Below are positions 31,857 through 41,092 of a stretch of 64,000 nt of DNA, one piece after another. This DNA comes from Amycolatopsis sp. GM8 (GTDB taxonomy: Bacteria; Actinomycetota; Actinomycetes; Mycobacteriales; Pseudonocardiaceae): positions 620,001 through 684,000 of the forward strand of contig NZ_JAJKFK010000003.1 of the NCBI RefSeq assembly GCF_021653975.1, read 5' to 3'. The notes beneath the pieces were generated by a model that saw only the letters and a list, made by a program, of their open reading frames with translations, ran no database searches and was not told where the DNA came from. Position 1 is the stretch's first letter. Every line of letters starts with the position of its first letter. The translations under genes were made by a program, and so were the position numbers.

Positions 31857-32885
31857 GTGAAACGCAGGATCCTCGGCGCGACCGGAATCTCGGTCAGCGA
31901 GTTCGCACTCGGCGCGATGATGTTCGGCTCTTTGGGCAATCCGGACCACGACGACGCGATCCGGATCGTCCACAGTGCACTCGACGCCGGTATCAACCTC
32001 ATCGACACCGCGGACCGCTACTCACAAGGCGAGTCCGAGGAGATCGTCGGCAAGGCGATCAAGACCCGGCGGGACGACGTCGTGCTCGCGACCAAGTTCG
32101 GCCTGCCCATGGGCGAGGACCCGAACCAGCGCGGCGCCTCGCGGCGCTGGATCATCCGCGCGGTCGAGAACAGCCTGCGGCGGCTCGGCACCGACCACAT
32201 CGACCTGTACCAGCTGCACCGCCCCGACCACGACACTCCGCCGGAGGAGACGCTGTCCGCGCTGTCGGATCTGGTGCAAGCCGGGAAGATCCTCGCGTTC
32301 GGCTCGTCGATGTTCCCGGCGGAGACGATCGTCGAGGCGCAGTGGGCGGCGGAACGTCGTGGCACGCACCGGTTCGTGACCGAGCAGTGCCTGTACTCGA
32401 TCTTCACGCGCAAGCCCGAGGCCGCGGTCTTCCCGGTCGCCCAGAAGTACGACCTGGGCGTGCTCACGTTCAGCCCGCTCAACGGCGGGTGGCTGTCCGG
32501 GCGGGCGGACGTCGCCTCGAGCCACCGCGCCGCGCTCTACCGCGCGACGCCCGAGTCGTCGGCCTACGACCCCGGCGCCCCGGCCGGCCAGGCGAAGGCC
32601 GCCGCGGCGGCGAAGCTAGCGGCGCTCGCCGGCGAAGCGGGCCTGACCCTGCCGCAGCTGGCGACGGCTTTCGTACGCGCGCATCCGGCGGTGACCGCCG
32701 TCCTGATCGGACCGCGCACGCGGGAACACCTGGACAGCCTGCTGCCCGCCGCCGAGACCGAGCTGTCCGGCGACGTGCTGGACCGGATCGATGAGATCGT
32801 CCCGCCCGGCGTCGATCTCGACCCCCGGGACAACTACGCCGCCACCCCGCCCGCGATCGAACACGCGCGGTTGCGGCGCCGCTGA
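31857..32885 (+). CDS. Aldo/keto reductase
   Basis: A 342-residue NADPH-dependent reductase of the YajO/YghZ-like group. The catalytic tetrad is visible: Asp and Tyr in 'DTADRYSQGESEE', Lys in 'LATKFG' and His in 'LYQLHRPDHD'. GTG 31857 has GAGAAAGG 8 bp upstream. It probably reduces aldehydes or ketones, with expression under the divergent AraC regulator. Confidence 0.92.
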   Translation: MKRRILGATGISVSEFALGAMMFGSLGNPDHDDAIRIVHSALDAGINLIDTADRYSQGESEEIVGKAIKTRRDDVVLATKFGLPMGEDPNQRGASRRWIIRAVENSLRRLGTDHIDLYQLHRPDHDTPPEETLSALSDLVQAGKILAFGSSMFPAETIVEAQWAAERRGTHRFVTEQCLYSIFTRKPEAAVFPVAQKYDLGVLTFSPLNGGWLSGRADVASSHRAALYRATPESSAYDPGAPAGQAKAAAAAKLAALAGEAGLTLPQLATAFVRAHPAVTAVLIGPRTREHLDSLLPAAETELSGDVLDRIDEIVPPGVDLDPRDNYAATPPAIEHARLRRR

Positions 32886-32887
32886 GG

Positions 32888-33427
32888 TCACTCCCCCGTC
32901 AGGCCGTCGATCGACTCGCGGATCAGGTCGGCGTGGCCGTTGTGGCGGGCGTACTCCTCGACCAGGTGGCACAGCATCCAGCGCAGGCTCACCGGCCGCC
33001 CGTCCGGCCAGGTGTGCCGGGACAGCCGCGCGGGCCCGCCGTCGGCCAGCGCGCCGGCGACGAGGGCGCGGGACCTGGCGACGGTGTCCTTCCACAGCAC
33101 CAGCAACTGCTCCGGAGTGTCGTGCGCGGCGGAGTGCCAGTCCCAGTCGGGGTCGGCCTGCCAGTCCACGCCGTTCCACAGCGGTTGCCGCTCGTTTCCG
33201 TGCAGCCAGCGGGAAAACCAGTGATCCTCGACCCAGGCCAGATGCTTGACCATCCCGCCGAGCGTCATCGACGACGCGCCCACCGTCGCCCGGAAACCCT
33301 CCGGCCCCAGGCCCGAGCACTTCCATTCGAAGGTCCCGCGCTGGAAGTCCAGGAACCCCAGCAGGGTCTCGACCTCGTCCCCGGCGTACGGCGGTTCGGG
33401 GCGCCCGTGTTCGTCCACGTCCGTCAT
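32888..33427 (-). CDS. DinB/DUF664-family protein
   Basis: A 179-residue four-helix-bundle protein with the DinB metal-ligand His residues in 'MVKHLAWVEDHWF', and the C-terminal 'HLVEEYARHNGHADLIRE'. Many actinomycete DinB proteins are mycothiol-dependent transferases or hydrolases. That role is a family-level possibility, not visible directly. It is convergent with the aldo/keto reductase, 2 bp apart. Confidence 0.85.
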   Translation of the reverse strand: MTDVDEHGRPEPPYAGDEVETLLGFLDFQRGTFEWKCSGLGPEGFRATVGASSMTLGGMVKHLAWVEDHWFSRWLHGNERQPLWNGVDWQADPDWDWHSAAHDTPEQLLVLWKDTVARSRALVAGALADGGPARLSRHTWPDGRPVSLRWMLCHLVEEYARHNGHADLIRESIDGLTGE

Positions 33428-33466
33428 GGCCGGGAAGTCTACGGGCGCGCCCCACTGCTCAGCGGG

Positions 33467-35071
33467 TCACTGCGCCTTCCACACCTCGTCCCACAGCACG
33501 CCGCTGTTGACCACCAGCGGCGGGATCTTCGTGGTCAGGCCCGGGCCGTACACGCCCTTCACCGCGAGGTTCGCCGGGGCGAAGGCGAGCCCGAACGGCG
33601 CGTAGGCCTTGTCGCTGAGGTACTTCCCGGCCTCCTGGTACAGCGTGTCGCGCTGGCCCAGGTCGATCGTCGCCGACGCCTGGTTCAGCAGGTCGTCGAC
33701 GTGCGGGTCGGCCACCCCGCTGAACGGGTAGGTCGAGGCGAACCGGAACGAGACGCCCACCCCGGCGGCCGGGTCCCACGCGCCCGCGGTCTGCAGCATC
33801 GCCTGCCAGGTGCCCGAGTTGAACTGCTGCACGAGCGAGTTCAGCTGGTAGGTCTCGATGGTGACGTTGATGCCCGCGGCCTTCCACTGCGTCTGCAGCG
33901 CGGTCACGACCTGCTGCGCCACGTACGCGCCCAGCGTGCCGAGCTTGATGTTCAGCCCGCCCAGCTGCTGCACGATCTGCTTGGCCTTCTCCAGGTCGAA
34001 CGTCCGGTAGCCGGGCACGGTCTGGTGGTAGAACAGCCCGCCCGGTCCGGTGAAGGACTGGCTGACCGGGTAGAGGTTCTTGAACAGCCCGCGCGAGATC
34101 GCGTCGAAGTCCGTGGCGTAGTAGATCGCCTCGCGCGCCAGTTCGTTGTTGAACGGGGCGGTCTTGGTGTTGAGCTGGATGACGTACGGCGAGGTCGGCG
34201 GCTGCGAGGTGACGGTCAGCTGGGTGTTCGTTTTCGCCTGGTCCAGCAAGGGAACCGTGCTCAGCCCTTCGTACGCCTGGGCCTGACCCGCTTGCAGCGC
34301 CTGGTATGCGGGCTGGTCGCCGCCGATCGACTTGAAGGTCAGCTTGTCCAGGTACGGCAGGCCGGGCTTGAAGTAGCCCGGGTTGCGCTGCAGCACCAGC
34401 TCCGAGCTGAGCCGGTTGGACACCACCGTGTACGGGCCGGCGCCGACCGGGTTGATCTTGAACTGGTCGGGGCCCGCCTTCTGCAGCGCGGCCGGCGACA
34501 CGATCCAGTTGACGTTGGAGATCGGGAACGCGTTGATCGCGGTCGCGTTGGGGCGGGTGAACTTCAGCACGACCGTGCGCGGCCCCTCGGTCGAGATACC
34601 GTCCGGGGCGAGCGGCCATTGCGGGGCGCAGGTGCAGGTCGCGGTGACGTCGCGGCGGAAGTTGAACGCGACGGCGTCGGCGTTCAACGGGGTGCCGTCG
34701 GAGAAGGTGATGCCGTCGCGGAGGGTGATCTTGACGGTGCGGCCGCCGTCGAGCATCTGGTAGCTCTCGGCCTGGTTGGGCTCGACCTTCGCGTTGCTGC
34801 CGTCGTCGTTGGCGGTGAGCCTGAACAGGCCGCCGTAGATGGCGTACATCTGCGAGATGTTCGCGCCGCCGGTGGTGTTGGTGGCCGGGTCGAGGCCCGA
34901 GGGCCAGCCGCCCGCGAACGCGCTGTCCTCCAGCACCGTGAGTTCGCCGCCGCGCTGGGGTGGCCCGGCTGGCGCGGCGCCGCTGCCGCTGGGGGTGCTC
35001 GTGCCGCCGCACGCGACGAGTCCGAGCATTGTGCCGAACAGGAGCGCGAACCATCGGATCTTCGCATTCAC
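33467..35071 (-). CDS. Peptide/nickel-type ABC transporter binding lipoprotein (SBP_bac_5)
   Basis: A 534-residue extracytoplasmic binding protein with lipobox 'GLVACGG' (Cys at about residue 21) and the family features 'TVKITLRDGITFSDGTPLNA' and 'GAGPYTV'. No permease or ATPase gene is nearby, so it must share a transporter encoded elsewhere, or be an orphan. The divergent IclR regulator probably controls it. Ligands of this family include peptides, sugars and aromatic compounds. Confidence 0.88.
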   Translation of the reverse strand: MNAKIRWFALLFGTMLGLVACGGTSTPSGSGAAPAGPPQRGGELTVLEDSAFAGGWPSGLDPATNTTGGANISQMYAIYGGLFRLTANDDGSNAKVEPNQAESYQMLDGGRTVKITLRDGITFSDGTPLNADAVAFNFRRDVTATCTCAPQWPLAPDGISTEGPRTVVLKFTRPNATAINAFPISNVNWIVSPAALQKAGPDQFKINPVGAGPYTVVSNRLSSELVLQRNPGYFKPGLPYLDKLTFKSIGGDQPAYQALQAGQAQAYEGLSTVPLLDQAKTNTQLTVTSQPPTSPYVIQLNTKTAPFNNELAREAIYYATDFDAISRGLFKNLYPVSQSFTGPGGLFYHQTVPGYRTFDLEKAKQIVQQLGGLNIKLGTLGAYVAQQVVTALQTQWKAAGINVTIETYQLNSLVQQFNSGTWQAMLQTAGAWDPAAGVGVSFRFASTYPFSGVADPHVDDLLNQASATIDLGQRDTLYQEAGKYLSDKAYAPFGLAFAPANLAVKGVYGPGLTTKIPPLVVNSGVLWDEVWKAQ

Positions 35072-35352
35072 CGGCGTCCTCCACAGTCCGGTCCGGCCAG
35101 GTGACGTGGCTCACTTGGGTGCCGACAGCGTGGCCAACGGGATCTGCCCCGGCAACGATGGATTTCGCGTGGCGGAAGACGATCCGGTTCCCGCCGGTGG
35201 CGGATACAACATCCGTCGCGGGTGCGGCGAGCGGTTCCGGCCGCTGTCTTGTGCGTGCGCCCGGGCGTGGGAAGAATCGGACGAGCACCTGTTCCGGCCG
35301 GAGATCAGTCCACTTCGGACGGTGCAGACACCGGAGTCTCGCGGAGGTGTGC
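35072..35352. promoter_or_regulatory. Divergent promoter region binding protein / IclR
   Basis: These 281 bp carry promoters for both genes. TTCCGGCC occurs twice on the plus strand (35235-35242, 35293-35300), a possible regulator half-site. A GGAGG ribosome binding site at 35343-35347 precedes the iclR start. No convincing -35/-10 pair was found. Confidence 0.35.
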
Positions 35353-36177
35353 ATGTCCGCTCCCACTGCGCCTGTGGACCAGGCACGCCCGACCGCCGCG
35401 ATGCGCGTGCTGGCGGTGCTGAGCGCTTTCGGGCCACGGCACCGCACCCTGTCGTTGAGCGAAATCGCCCGCCGGGCCGGCTTGACGCTGCCGACGGCGC
35501 ACCGGCTGATCCGGGAACTGGTCGACTGGGGCGGCCTGGAACGTGATGCGGACGGGCGTTACTCGGTCGGTTTGCGGCTGCTGGAATTGGCCGCGCTTGC
35601 CCCGCGTGGGCTTCAATTGCGGGAGGCGGCGTTCCCGTACCTGGACAACCTGCACGAGGCGACGCGCGGCAATGTGCATCTGGGGGTGCGGGACGGTCTC
35701 GAGGTCGTCTACGTCGAGGCGTTGCGGGCACGGAAGGCGGTCAGCAGCCGGGTGGGCGATCGGTGGCCGATGCACGCCACCGGGACCGGGCTCGTGTTGC
35801 TCGCGCACGCCGACCGTGACCTGCAGGCGAAGGTGCTTTCGTCGCCGCTGGAACGCTTTACGCCGTTGACCGTCACGGATCCGGCTGAGCTGCGGCGGCA
35901 CCTGGCCCGCATCCGGCAGACGGGCGTCGCGGTGGCGCGCGGCCAGATCACCGTCGACGACATGGTCGTGGCGGTGCCGGTGCTGGGCGTCGACGGTCAA
36001 GTGGCGGCCGCGATCAGCGTGGTGGTGGAAACGGTCCGGGCCCGCCCGCGCGCACTGGCCCGGATCCTGCTGGAAACGTCCCGCTCCCTGTCGAAAACGC
36101 TGGCAGGCCGAGGACTACCCCCGGGCGAGTCCTGGTTCAGCACATCCGGGCACCCAAGACCCCACCCAGCGCGGTAA
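35353..36177 (+). CDS. IclR-family regulator
   Basis: A 274-residue regulator with an N-terminal winged helix ('LSLSEIARRAGLTLPTAHRL', about residues 36-55) and an IclR effector domain ('VHLGVRDGLEVVYVEAL', 'MHATGTGLVLLA'). ATG 35353 follows GGAGG by 5 bp. It is divergent from the peptide-type binding protein, the probable target. The effector is unknown; many IclR proteins sense aromatic acids or sugars. Confidence 0.9.
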   Translation: MSAPTAPVDQARPTAAMRVLAVLSAFGPRHRTLSLSEIARRAGLTLPTAHRLIRELVDWGGLERDADGRYSVGLRLLELAALAPRGLQLREAAFPYLDNLHEATRGNVHLGVRDGLEVVYVEALRARKAVSSRVGDRWPMHATGTGLVLLAHADRDLQAKVLSSPLERFTPLTVTDPAELRRHLARIRQTGVAVARGQITVDDMVVAVPVLGVDGQVAAAISVVVETVRARPRALARILLETSRSLSKTLAGRGLPPGESWFSTSGHPRPHPAR

Positions 36178-36194
36178 CGACGGCGCGCAACGGG

Positions 36195-36278
36195 CAAACT
36201 CACCCGCGCAGCCGGCCAACTCACCCGCGCCACCAGCAAACACGCCCGCACCACGCGCAAACACGCCGGCCCGGCACC
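36195..36278. repeat. Four degenerate 21-bp tandem repeats
   Basis: Units begin at 36195, 36216, 36237 and 36258. The first two share CAACTCACCCGCGC and the last two CAAACACGCC. On the reverse strand they could encode a short Ala/Gly/Phe/Val-rich heptad, but no start signal is present. They fill the gap between iclR and the merR remnant. Confidence 0.6.
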
Positions 36279-36380
36279 CGGCAACAAAACGCAACCACCA
36301 GACCAGCCCACCCACACCTCCCCCAACCCCGATAGAAAGCGGCCCGCTAGACGATCAGCGATCGGCGTCGGCTCTCCCCC

Positions 36381-36690
36381 TCACGTCCACCCCTGTTCGA
36401 GAAACCGCGTCAATGTCTCGCGCGTGGTGGTGAGCTCGGAGATACGGCTGGCGAGCTCGTCGCGCATCTGGGTAACGCTCTCGCGGATGGCGTCGGCGTC
36501 AACCTCGTCGTGGTTGCCGGTCGCGCAGAGCAGGAAGGTGCGAACCGTCTGAGTGGAGAACCCGGCGTCGTACATCGACCGGATGGTTCGCACCACCGGG
36601 ATCGCGTCGTCGTGGTAGTGACGGTAGCCGTTCGTCGCGCAGTGAGCGTGGGCTCACGCCCGTCTTCGCGCTGAGTTCGCTGATGATCAC
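36381..36690 (-). pseudogene. MerR-family regulator remnant
   Basis: From ATG 36690 the frame reads 'MIISELSAKTGVSPRSLR', a MerR recognition helix. It then loses the segment that should follow (about 13 codons, 'HYEEQGLL' type) and the frame shifts. The correct sequence resumes as 'TNGYRHYHDDAIPVVRTIRS' in another frame and runs to the stop at 36381. Without the wing region, DNA binding is probably lost. The divergent esterase promoter still has a MerR-style dyad. Confidence 0.82.
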
Positions 36691-36721
36691 GCCGCACCTC
36701 GAAGCACACAGGACCGACGAC

Positions 36722-36750
36722 TTGACCTTGACACGATGTCAGCGTTTAGC
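36722..36750 (+). promoter_or_regulatory. MerR-type promoter with dyad in the spacer
   Basis: TTGACC (36722-36727) and TTTAGC (36745-36750) are spaced by 17 bp and the palindrome TGACACGATGTCA (36729-36741) sits in the spacer, as at MerR-controlled promoters. It would drive the esterase gene at 36798. Confidence 0.5.
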
Positions 36751-36797
36751 GTCGTTTTCGTGCCGCATGGGCGGCAACGAGATGCGAGGACGTGACG

Positions 36798-37685
36798 ATG
36801 CGCAATACCGTAGAGGTCGGCGGCAGGAAACGGACGTACACGGTCGTAGGCGAGCAGGACTCGTCTCCACGGCGAGATCTGGTTCTGATCTTCCATGGCT
36901 CCAAGCAGGACGGCGAGACACACCGCAAGTTCACCGGTCGCTCGTTCGACGCGATGGCCGCCGGCGGTGCCGCCGTGGTCGCCTATCTGGACGGTTACCG
37001 GGGCAACTGGAACGACGCTCGCAAAGAGAGCTTCTTCCCCGCACGCCTGGAGAATGTCGACGACGTGGCCTTCACTCGTGCCGTCATCCGTGAGCTCGAA
37101 GCCTCACATCGCATCGATCCGGACCGCGTATTCGCTGCCGGGTACTCGAACGGGGGCCAGCTGGTGATGCGGTTGATGCACGAGGTCCCCGGCCTGCTCG
37201 CCGGCGCGGCCGTGTTCAGCGCGACAATGCCCGCACCCGAAAGCTTCCACCTGCCGGCCGGTATGCCCCCGGTCACGCCACTGCCGGTGCTCCTGATCCA
37301 CGGGACGAAGGACCCGATCGTCCCCTACCGGGGCGGCACCATGAGCGGGTGGGCGCGACGGATGTTCAAGGTCGGTGGAACGGCGCTCTCGATGCCGGCG
37401 ACGGCCGAGTACTTCGCTCGCCGCAACGGCATCTCGGCCACGCCGGTGATCACGCGGCCGCCGAACGGCACCGGTGCGCGTGGCAAGACCTGGGTCGAGC
37501 AGACGGACTACCGCGAAGCGGGACAACCCGCGGTGCGGCTCCTGACGATCCACAACGGCGGGCACACCGTTCCGGGCCCCCGCAAAGCACCGTTCATCCT
37601 CGGCAGGACCAACCAGGAAATCTCGGCTGCCAGTGCCACGGCGGAGTTCCTCGGCATCGCCACGCCGGCCGCCTCGCCCCGTTGA
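36798..37685 (+). CDS. PHB depolymerase-family esterase (LpqC-like)
   Basis: A 295-residue alpha/beta-hydrolase of the poly(3-hydroxybutyrate) depolymerase/feruloyl esterase family. Nucleophile Ser is in 'GYSNGGQLVMRL', Asp in 'LIHGTKDPIVPY', His in 'HNGGHTVPGP', and the oxyanion 'LIFHGSKQDGE' is near residue 30. No signal peptide is present, so it is probably cytoplasmic, unlike secreted depolymerases. ATG 36798 or GTG 36792 could be the start. It was probably regulated by the now broken MerR gene. Confidence 0.86.
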   Translation: MRNTVEVGGRKRTYTVVGEQDSSPRRDLVLIFHGSKQDGETHRKFTGRSFDAMAAGGAAVVAYLDGYRGNWNDARKESFFPARLENVDDVAFTRAVIRELEASHRIDPDRVFAAGYSNGGQLVMRLMHEVPGLLAGAAVFSATMPAPESFHLPAGMPPVTPLPVLLIHGTKDPIVPYRGGTMSGWARRMFKVGGTALSMPATAEYFARRNGISATPVITRPPNGTGARGKTWVEQTDYREAGQPAVRLLTIHNGGHTVPGPRKAPFILGRTNQEISAASATAEFLGIATPAASPR

Positions 37686-37690
37686 CCTTT

Positions 37691-38362
37691 TCAGCTGGGC
37701 GCGTCGATCAGTCCTTCCCGGATCGCGAACAGTGCCGCCTGGGTTCTGGACGGCAGCTGCAGTTTGGTCAGCACGTGGCTCACGTGGGTCCGGGCGGTTC
37801 GTTCGCTGATCGACAGTTCGGTCGCGATCTGCCGGTTGGACATCCCACGTCCTACGAGTGTGAGGATGGTGCGTTCGCGCGCGGTCAGGGCGGCCAGGCC
37901 CATCGGCGGGGAGACGAGCTGGCGGGTCAGGCGTCCGGCCACCGCCGGGTCGAGGTGGACCTCGCCACGGGCGGCGGCCCGGATCGCGGCGGCGACCTCG
38001 TCCGGGTCGGCGTCCTTGAGCAGGTAGCCGGCGGCACCGGCCTGCAGGGCGGCGTGCACCCGCTCGGTCTCGCCGAAGCTGGTCAGCACCACGACACGCA
38101 CGTCCGGATATTTTCCCGCTAGCAACGCTAGCGCGGAGATCCCGTCCAGCCGTGGCATGAGTACGTCCATCAGCACGACCTGTGGTAGCCATCCTTGCGC
38201 TGCCATCCGGGCTAGCCGTGCTAGCGCGTCCTGGCCGTCGACGGCCTCGGCGACGACCTCGATACCTTCGGCGCTTTCCAGATACGCGGCCAATCCGCGC
38301 CGGACGACGGCATGGTCGTCGACCACCATCACGCCGATCTGCCCGGTGGCCGCGGCGGTCAC
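37691..38362 (-). CDS. NarL/LuxR-type response regulator
   Basis: A 223-residue regulator with a receiver domain ('VMVVDDHAVVRRGL', phospho-Asp in 'VVLMDVLMP', Lys in 'YLLKDADPDE') and a C-terminal LuxR HTH ('LTARERTILTLVGRGMSNRQ', about residues 155-174). GTG 38362 overlaps the kinase stop by 4 bp. It is the partner of the GAF-containing kinase upstream. Confidence 0.94.
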   Translation of the reverse strand: MTAAATGQIGVMVVDDHAVVRRGLAAYLESAEGIEVVAEAVDGQDALARLARMAAQGWLPQVVLMDVLMPRLDGISALALLAGKYPDVRVVVLTSFGETERVHAALQAGAAGYLLKDADPDEVAAAIRAAARGEVHLDPAVAGRLTRQLVSPPMGLAALTARERTILTLVGRGMSNRQIATELSISERTARTHVSHVLTKLQLPSRTQAALFAIREGLIDAPS

Positions 38363-39582
38363 GGCCGGCCGTCCGCGGGGATCGTCATCCGGACCGTGAC
38401 CCGGCAACCGCCGGTGATGTTGCCGATCCGCATATTTCCACTCCATCGTTGTGCTCGCTCCCGGATCGACACCAGCCCCAGCGCCTGCGGCCGCGGATCG
38501 CCCGCGAGGCCCACCCCGTCGTCGGTCACCTGGACCGTGAGCTTCCCGCCCTCGACCGTGACCGTGACACCCGCCGAAGTCGCCTGCGCGTGCTTGACGA
38601 CATTGTTGAGCGCCTCCTGCACGATCCGGAAAACATCGTCCTGCAGTTCGGTCGGCATGGCCGGCAGTTCGGTGGTGGCGATGTCGATCCGCACGCCCGA
38701 AGCGGCCTGGACCGACTCGGCGAGTGTGCGGAGCGCGCCCGCGAGATCACGCCCGGCGAGTTCGAGCGGGTGCAGCTGCAGCACGAGACCGCGCAGGTCG
38801 GCGAGCGCGTTCTGGGCCAGGTCCAGCAGTTCGTCGGCGACACCCTGCACCTGTTCGGACGCGCCCACCTTCGCGCGCAGTGCCTTCGCGTGCATCCGCA
38901 TCGAGAAAACCTGTTGTACGACGGAATCGTGCAGCTCCCGGGCGAGCCGGGCCCGCTCGTGCAGCTGCGCCTCGCGCCGGGACTGGGCCAGCAGCTCCGC
39001 CGAGTCGACCGCCATCGCGGCCTGGTCGGTCATCGCCTCGAGGAACTCCAGCGTCTCGTCGACCGGGTCCTCGCCCGGCGAGTAGAACGCGTTCAGCACC
39101 CCGACCGCGCGGCCTCGCACGACGAGCGGGACGGCCACGAAGCTGTCCCAGTTCGGCGCGCCCATGATCTGGTGCAGCGGCGCCCACTTCGGATCCGCCA
39201 TCACCGCCGCTTTCCGGTGCGGCACCACGATCCGCTTCTGGTTCTCGAAAGCCTCGACGAACATCAGCCGCGCGCCCAGCTGGCGGCATTGTTCGAGCCG
39301 CTCGGCGAAGTCGTCGGCGTCGGTGAACCCGGCCTTGCCGACCACGCGCATCGTGCCCTGTTCGACCTTCAGGATCTGGACGGCGGCGATGTGGGTGGCC
39401 TGCACGACCTCCCGCGCGACGACGTCGAGGGTCACGCTGAGCGACGCCGCGTCGGCCACGCTGGAGGCGGCCCGCGCGATGGCCGCGAGCCGGCGGCGCT
39501 CGGCGTCGGACCCGCCCACCTCGCCCGGTGGCCGGCCGCAGGCGGGGCAGGTCCCGGTGGCGTTCGTGATCACTTCCGTCAC
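38359..39582 (-). CDS. GAF-domain histidine kinase, NarX/DevS-like
   Basis: A 407-residue cytoplasmic kinase. It opens with a small 'CPACG' pair, followed by a GAF domain (about residues 30-190, 'QILKVEQGTMRVVGKAGF'), a HisKA_3 acceptor 'RARLARELHDSVVQQVFSM' with the phospho-His, and a HATPase ('VVKHAQATSAG', 'DDGVGL'). No membrane helix is present. The GAF domain may bind a small ligand or heme. It is coupled to the NarL-type regulator. Confidence 0.92.
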   Translation of the reverse strand: MTEVITNATGTCPACGRPPGEVGGSDAERRRLAAIARAASSVADAASLSVTLDVVAREVVQATHIAAVQILKVEQGTMRVVGKAGFTDADDFAERLEQCRQLGARLMFVEAFENQKRIVVPHRKAAVMADPKWAPLHQIMGAPNWDSFVAVPLVVRGRAVGVLNAFYSPGEDPVDETLEFLEAMTDQAAMAVDSAELLAQSRREAQLHERARLARELHDSVVQQVFSMRMHAKALRAKVGASEQVQGVADELLDLAQNALADLRGLVLQLHPLELAGRDLAGALRTLAESVQAASGVRIDIATTELPAMPTELQDDVFRIVQEALNNVVKHAQATSAGVTVTVEGGKLTVQVTDDGVGLAGDPRPQALGLVSIRERAQRWSGNMRIGNITGGCRVTVRMTIPADGRP

Positions 39583-39731
39583 GCTGGACCCCTTCGTGCA
39601 GCGTCGTATCCCGGCGGTCCAAGTCTGGGCAGGCCACGCGCGTGGCCGCAAGGGGGTGACCCGATGTTTCCCGGTCCGGTGAGCCGCTGTCCTACGGCGC
39701 CCGAGACAAATGTCGCAGGGGATGCGCGGTT

Positions 39732-40661
39732 TCACCCGCGAAGTGTGGGCGGGGGCGGGATCGTCCCGCGCAACTGCGTGATGCTGTTGTCCCCCAGGTC
39801 GGCATTGGTCAGGAGACTGTGCACCGTATCGGCCATGTCCTCGCAGACCTGGCGCGCGCCATCGAGATACGACCGCAGAATGTCGTAGAACTTCGCCCCT
39901 TCCAGACCCGCCGATTTGGTATCGGCCTGGGCCGCCTTCATCGCCTGGTCGTAGAAAGTGCCGAAGACGAGCGACGCCACTCCGGTCGGCTCCATTTTCC
40001 CGACGCCGAATCCCACGACCTTGCCGATGATGCTGAACACTCCCGCGTCGAACCCGGAATCCCGGGTGTGCGCTTCCAGCCCGTCGACGAGCTTGCCCAT
40101 GAGATCGTTGAGGTTCCGGCGCGCCACCCTGATCGCGACCCCGAATTCCACGAGACGTTTGGACATCACGAAGAGTTTCTCGGTGCGGTGCCCGTACCAC
40201 ACCCGCATATCGCCGAGGATCGTCACGACTCCCTTTCCGGAATCGCTCGTCCAGCTCTTGTCCAGGGCGTCGATCGCACCGTCGAGTCGTATCCACACGT
40301 CCGCGGTGTCCTGCAGCGGCCCCTGCGGCCCGTCCTTGCGATGCCGCATTTCCTCGATCACGCCGACCGGTCCGCCGAGTGCGTCGACATCCTGCCCGGA
40401 AAGGACATCGGCGGCCGCGAAGAACTCCGGGATCGTCAATTCGCGGAGCACGGACCCGACATAGGGCGGATTCTGGTTCGGCGGTTGCGGTTCCCCGATG
40501 CTCGACTCCGACCCGACCGAATCGAGCAGCCGGGGACCGTAGTTCTGTTCCGGATGTGCCAGATACTCGAGATAACCGGCAAGCTTGGGCGCGTTCGTGA
40601 AGGCCTTGTCGAGATGCTGAATGGCGGGATGCCCCGGCTGCGGATCCGTCGTCGCGGACAT
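39732..40661 (-). CDS. ESX-associated-type hypothetical protein, 309 residues
   Basis: A mostly helical protein with no signal peptide. A long helical middle ('RTEKLFVMSKRLVEFGVAIR') is followed by a short Gly-rich segment around 'GKVVGFGVGKMEP' and a Pro-rich C-terminus. It follows a WXG100-like gene by 4 bp, so the two are one operon. This pairing resembles secreted ESX/type VII substrates or polymorphic toxin-like partners. No catalytic motif is seen. Confidence 0.55.
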   Translation of the reverse strand: MSATTDPQPGHPAIQHLDKAFTNAPKLAGYLEYLAHPEQNYGPRLLDSVGSESSIGEPQPPNQNPPYVGSVLRELTIPEFFAAADVLSGQDVDALGGPVGVIEEMRHRKDGPQGPLQDTADVWIRLDGAIDALDKSWTSDSGKGVVTILGDMRVWYGHRTEKLFVMSKRLVEFGVAIRVARRNLNDLMGKLVDGLEAHTRDSGFDAGVFSIIGKVVGFGVGKMEPTGVASLVFGTFYDQAMKAAQADTKSAGLEGAKFYDILRSYLDGARQVCEDMADTVHSLLTNADLGDNSITQLRGTIPPPPTLRG

Positions 40662-40665
40662 CTTT

Positions 40666-41022
40666 TCACCTGCCCAGCTCGTCGAGTTGCCTGCTGAGCT
40701 CGTTGAGCGTGTCCGTGGCCTTGGCCTCGTGCTGCCGGTAAAGGCTGTGCGCGTGGCCCAGATTGGTCCGCATATCGTCGAGGAACGTCACGAACGTGTG
40801 CTCGTCCCGGAGGAACGAGGCCAGCGCGTTCCCCCATTGCGTGGCGAACTCCGACAGCTGCGCCTGGTAGGCACCGGTTTCGCCGCGCCCGCCCTTCAGT
40901 TGCAGCCCACCGGTGGCCTGCTCACAATTCGCGAGCACCGTGGCGTAGTGCTTTTCCGCGTCCTCGATGAGGCCGCGCACCTGGTCGATGACATCGAGAT
41001 CGACTTTGTATGGCTCTCCCAT
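40666..41022 (-). CDS. WXG100-like small helical protein
   Basis: A 118-residue protein predicted to form two long helices with a turn near 'FATQWGNALASF' (Trp63, W-G-N in place of the usual W-x-G). Size and shape match the ESAT-6/WXG100 family. Start ATG 41022 has a GGGGGTACGGAA-type purine run upstream. Together with the 309-residue partner it may be a type VII secretion pair. No ESX machinery genes are nearby. Confidence 0.6.
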   Translation of the reverse strand: MGEPYKVDLDVIDQVRGLIEDAEKHYATVLANCEQATGGLQLKGGRGETGAYQAQLSEFATQWGNALASFLRDEHTFVTFLDDMRTNLGHAHSLYRQHEAKATDTLNELSRQLDELGR

Positions 41023-41092
41023 TTCCGTACCCCCTCGTCCTGGTGCCGGGGGCCACGCTACGCGGCGAGCCGGACTCGCACGCCCAAATCGG

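Noticed and set aside
36195-36278. CRISPR array
   Set aside because: The 21-bp units are directly adjacent and degenerate with no spacers and no cas genes.
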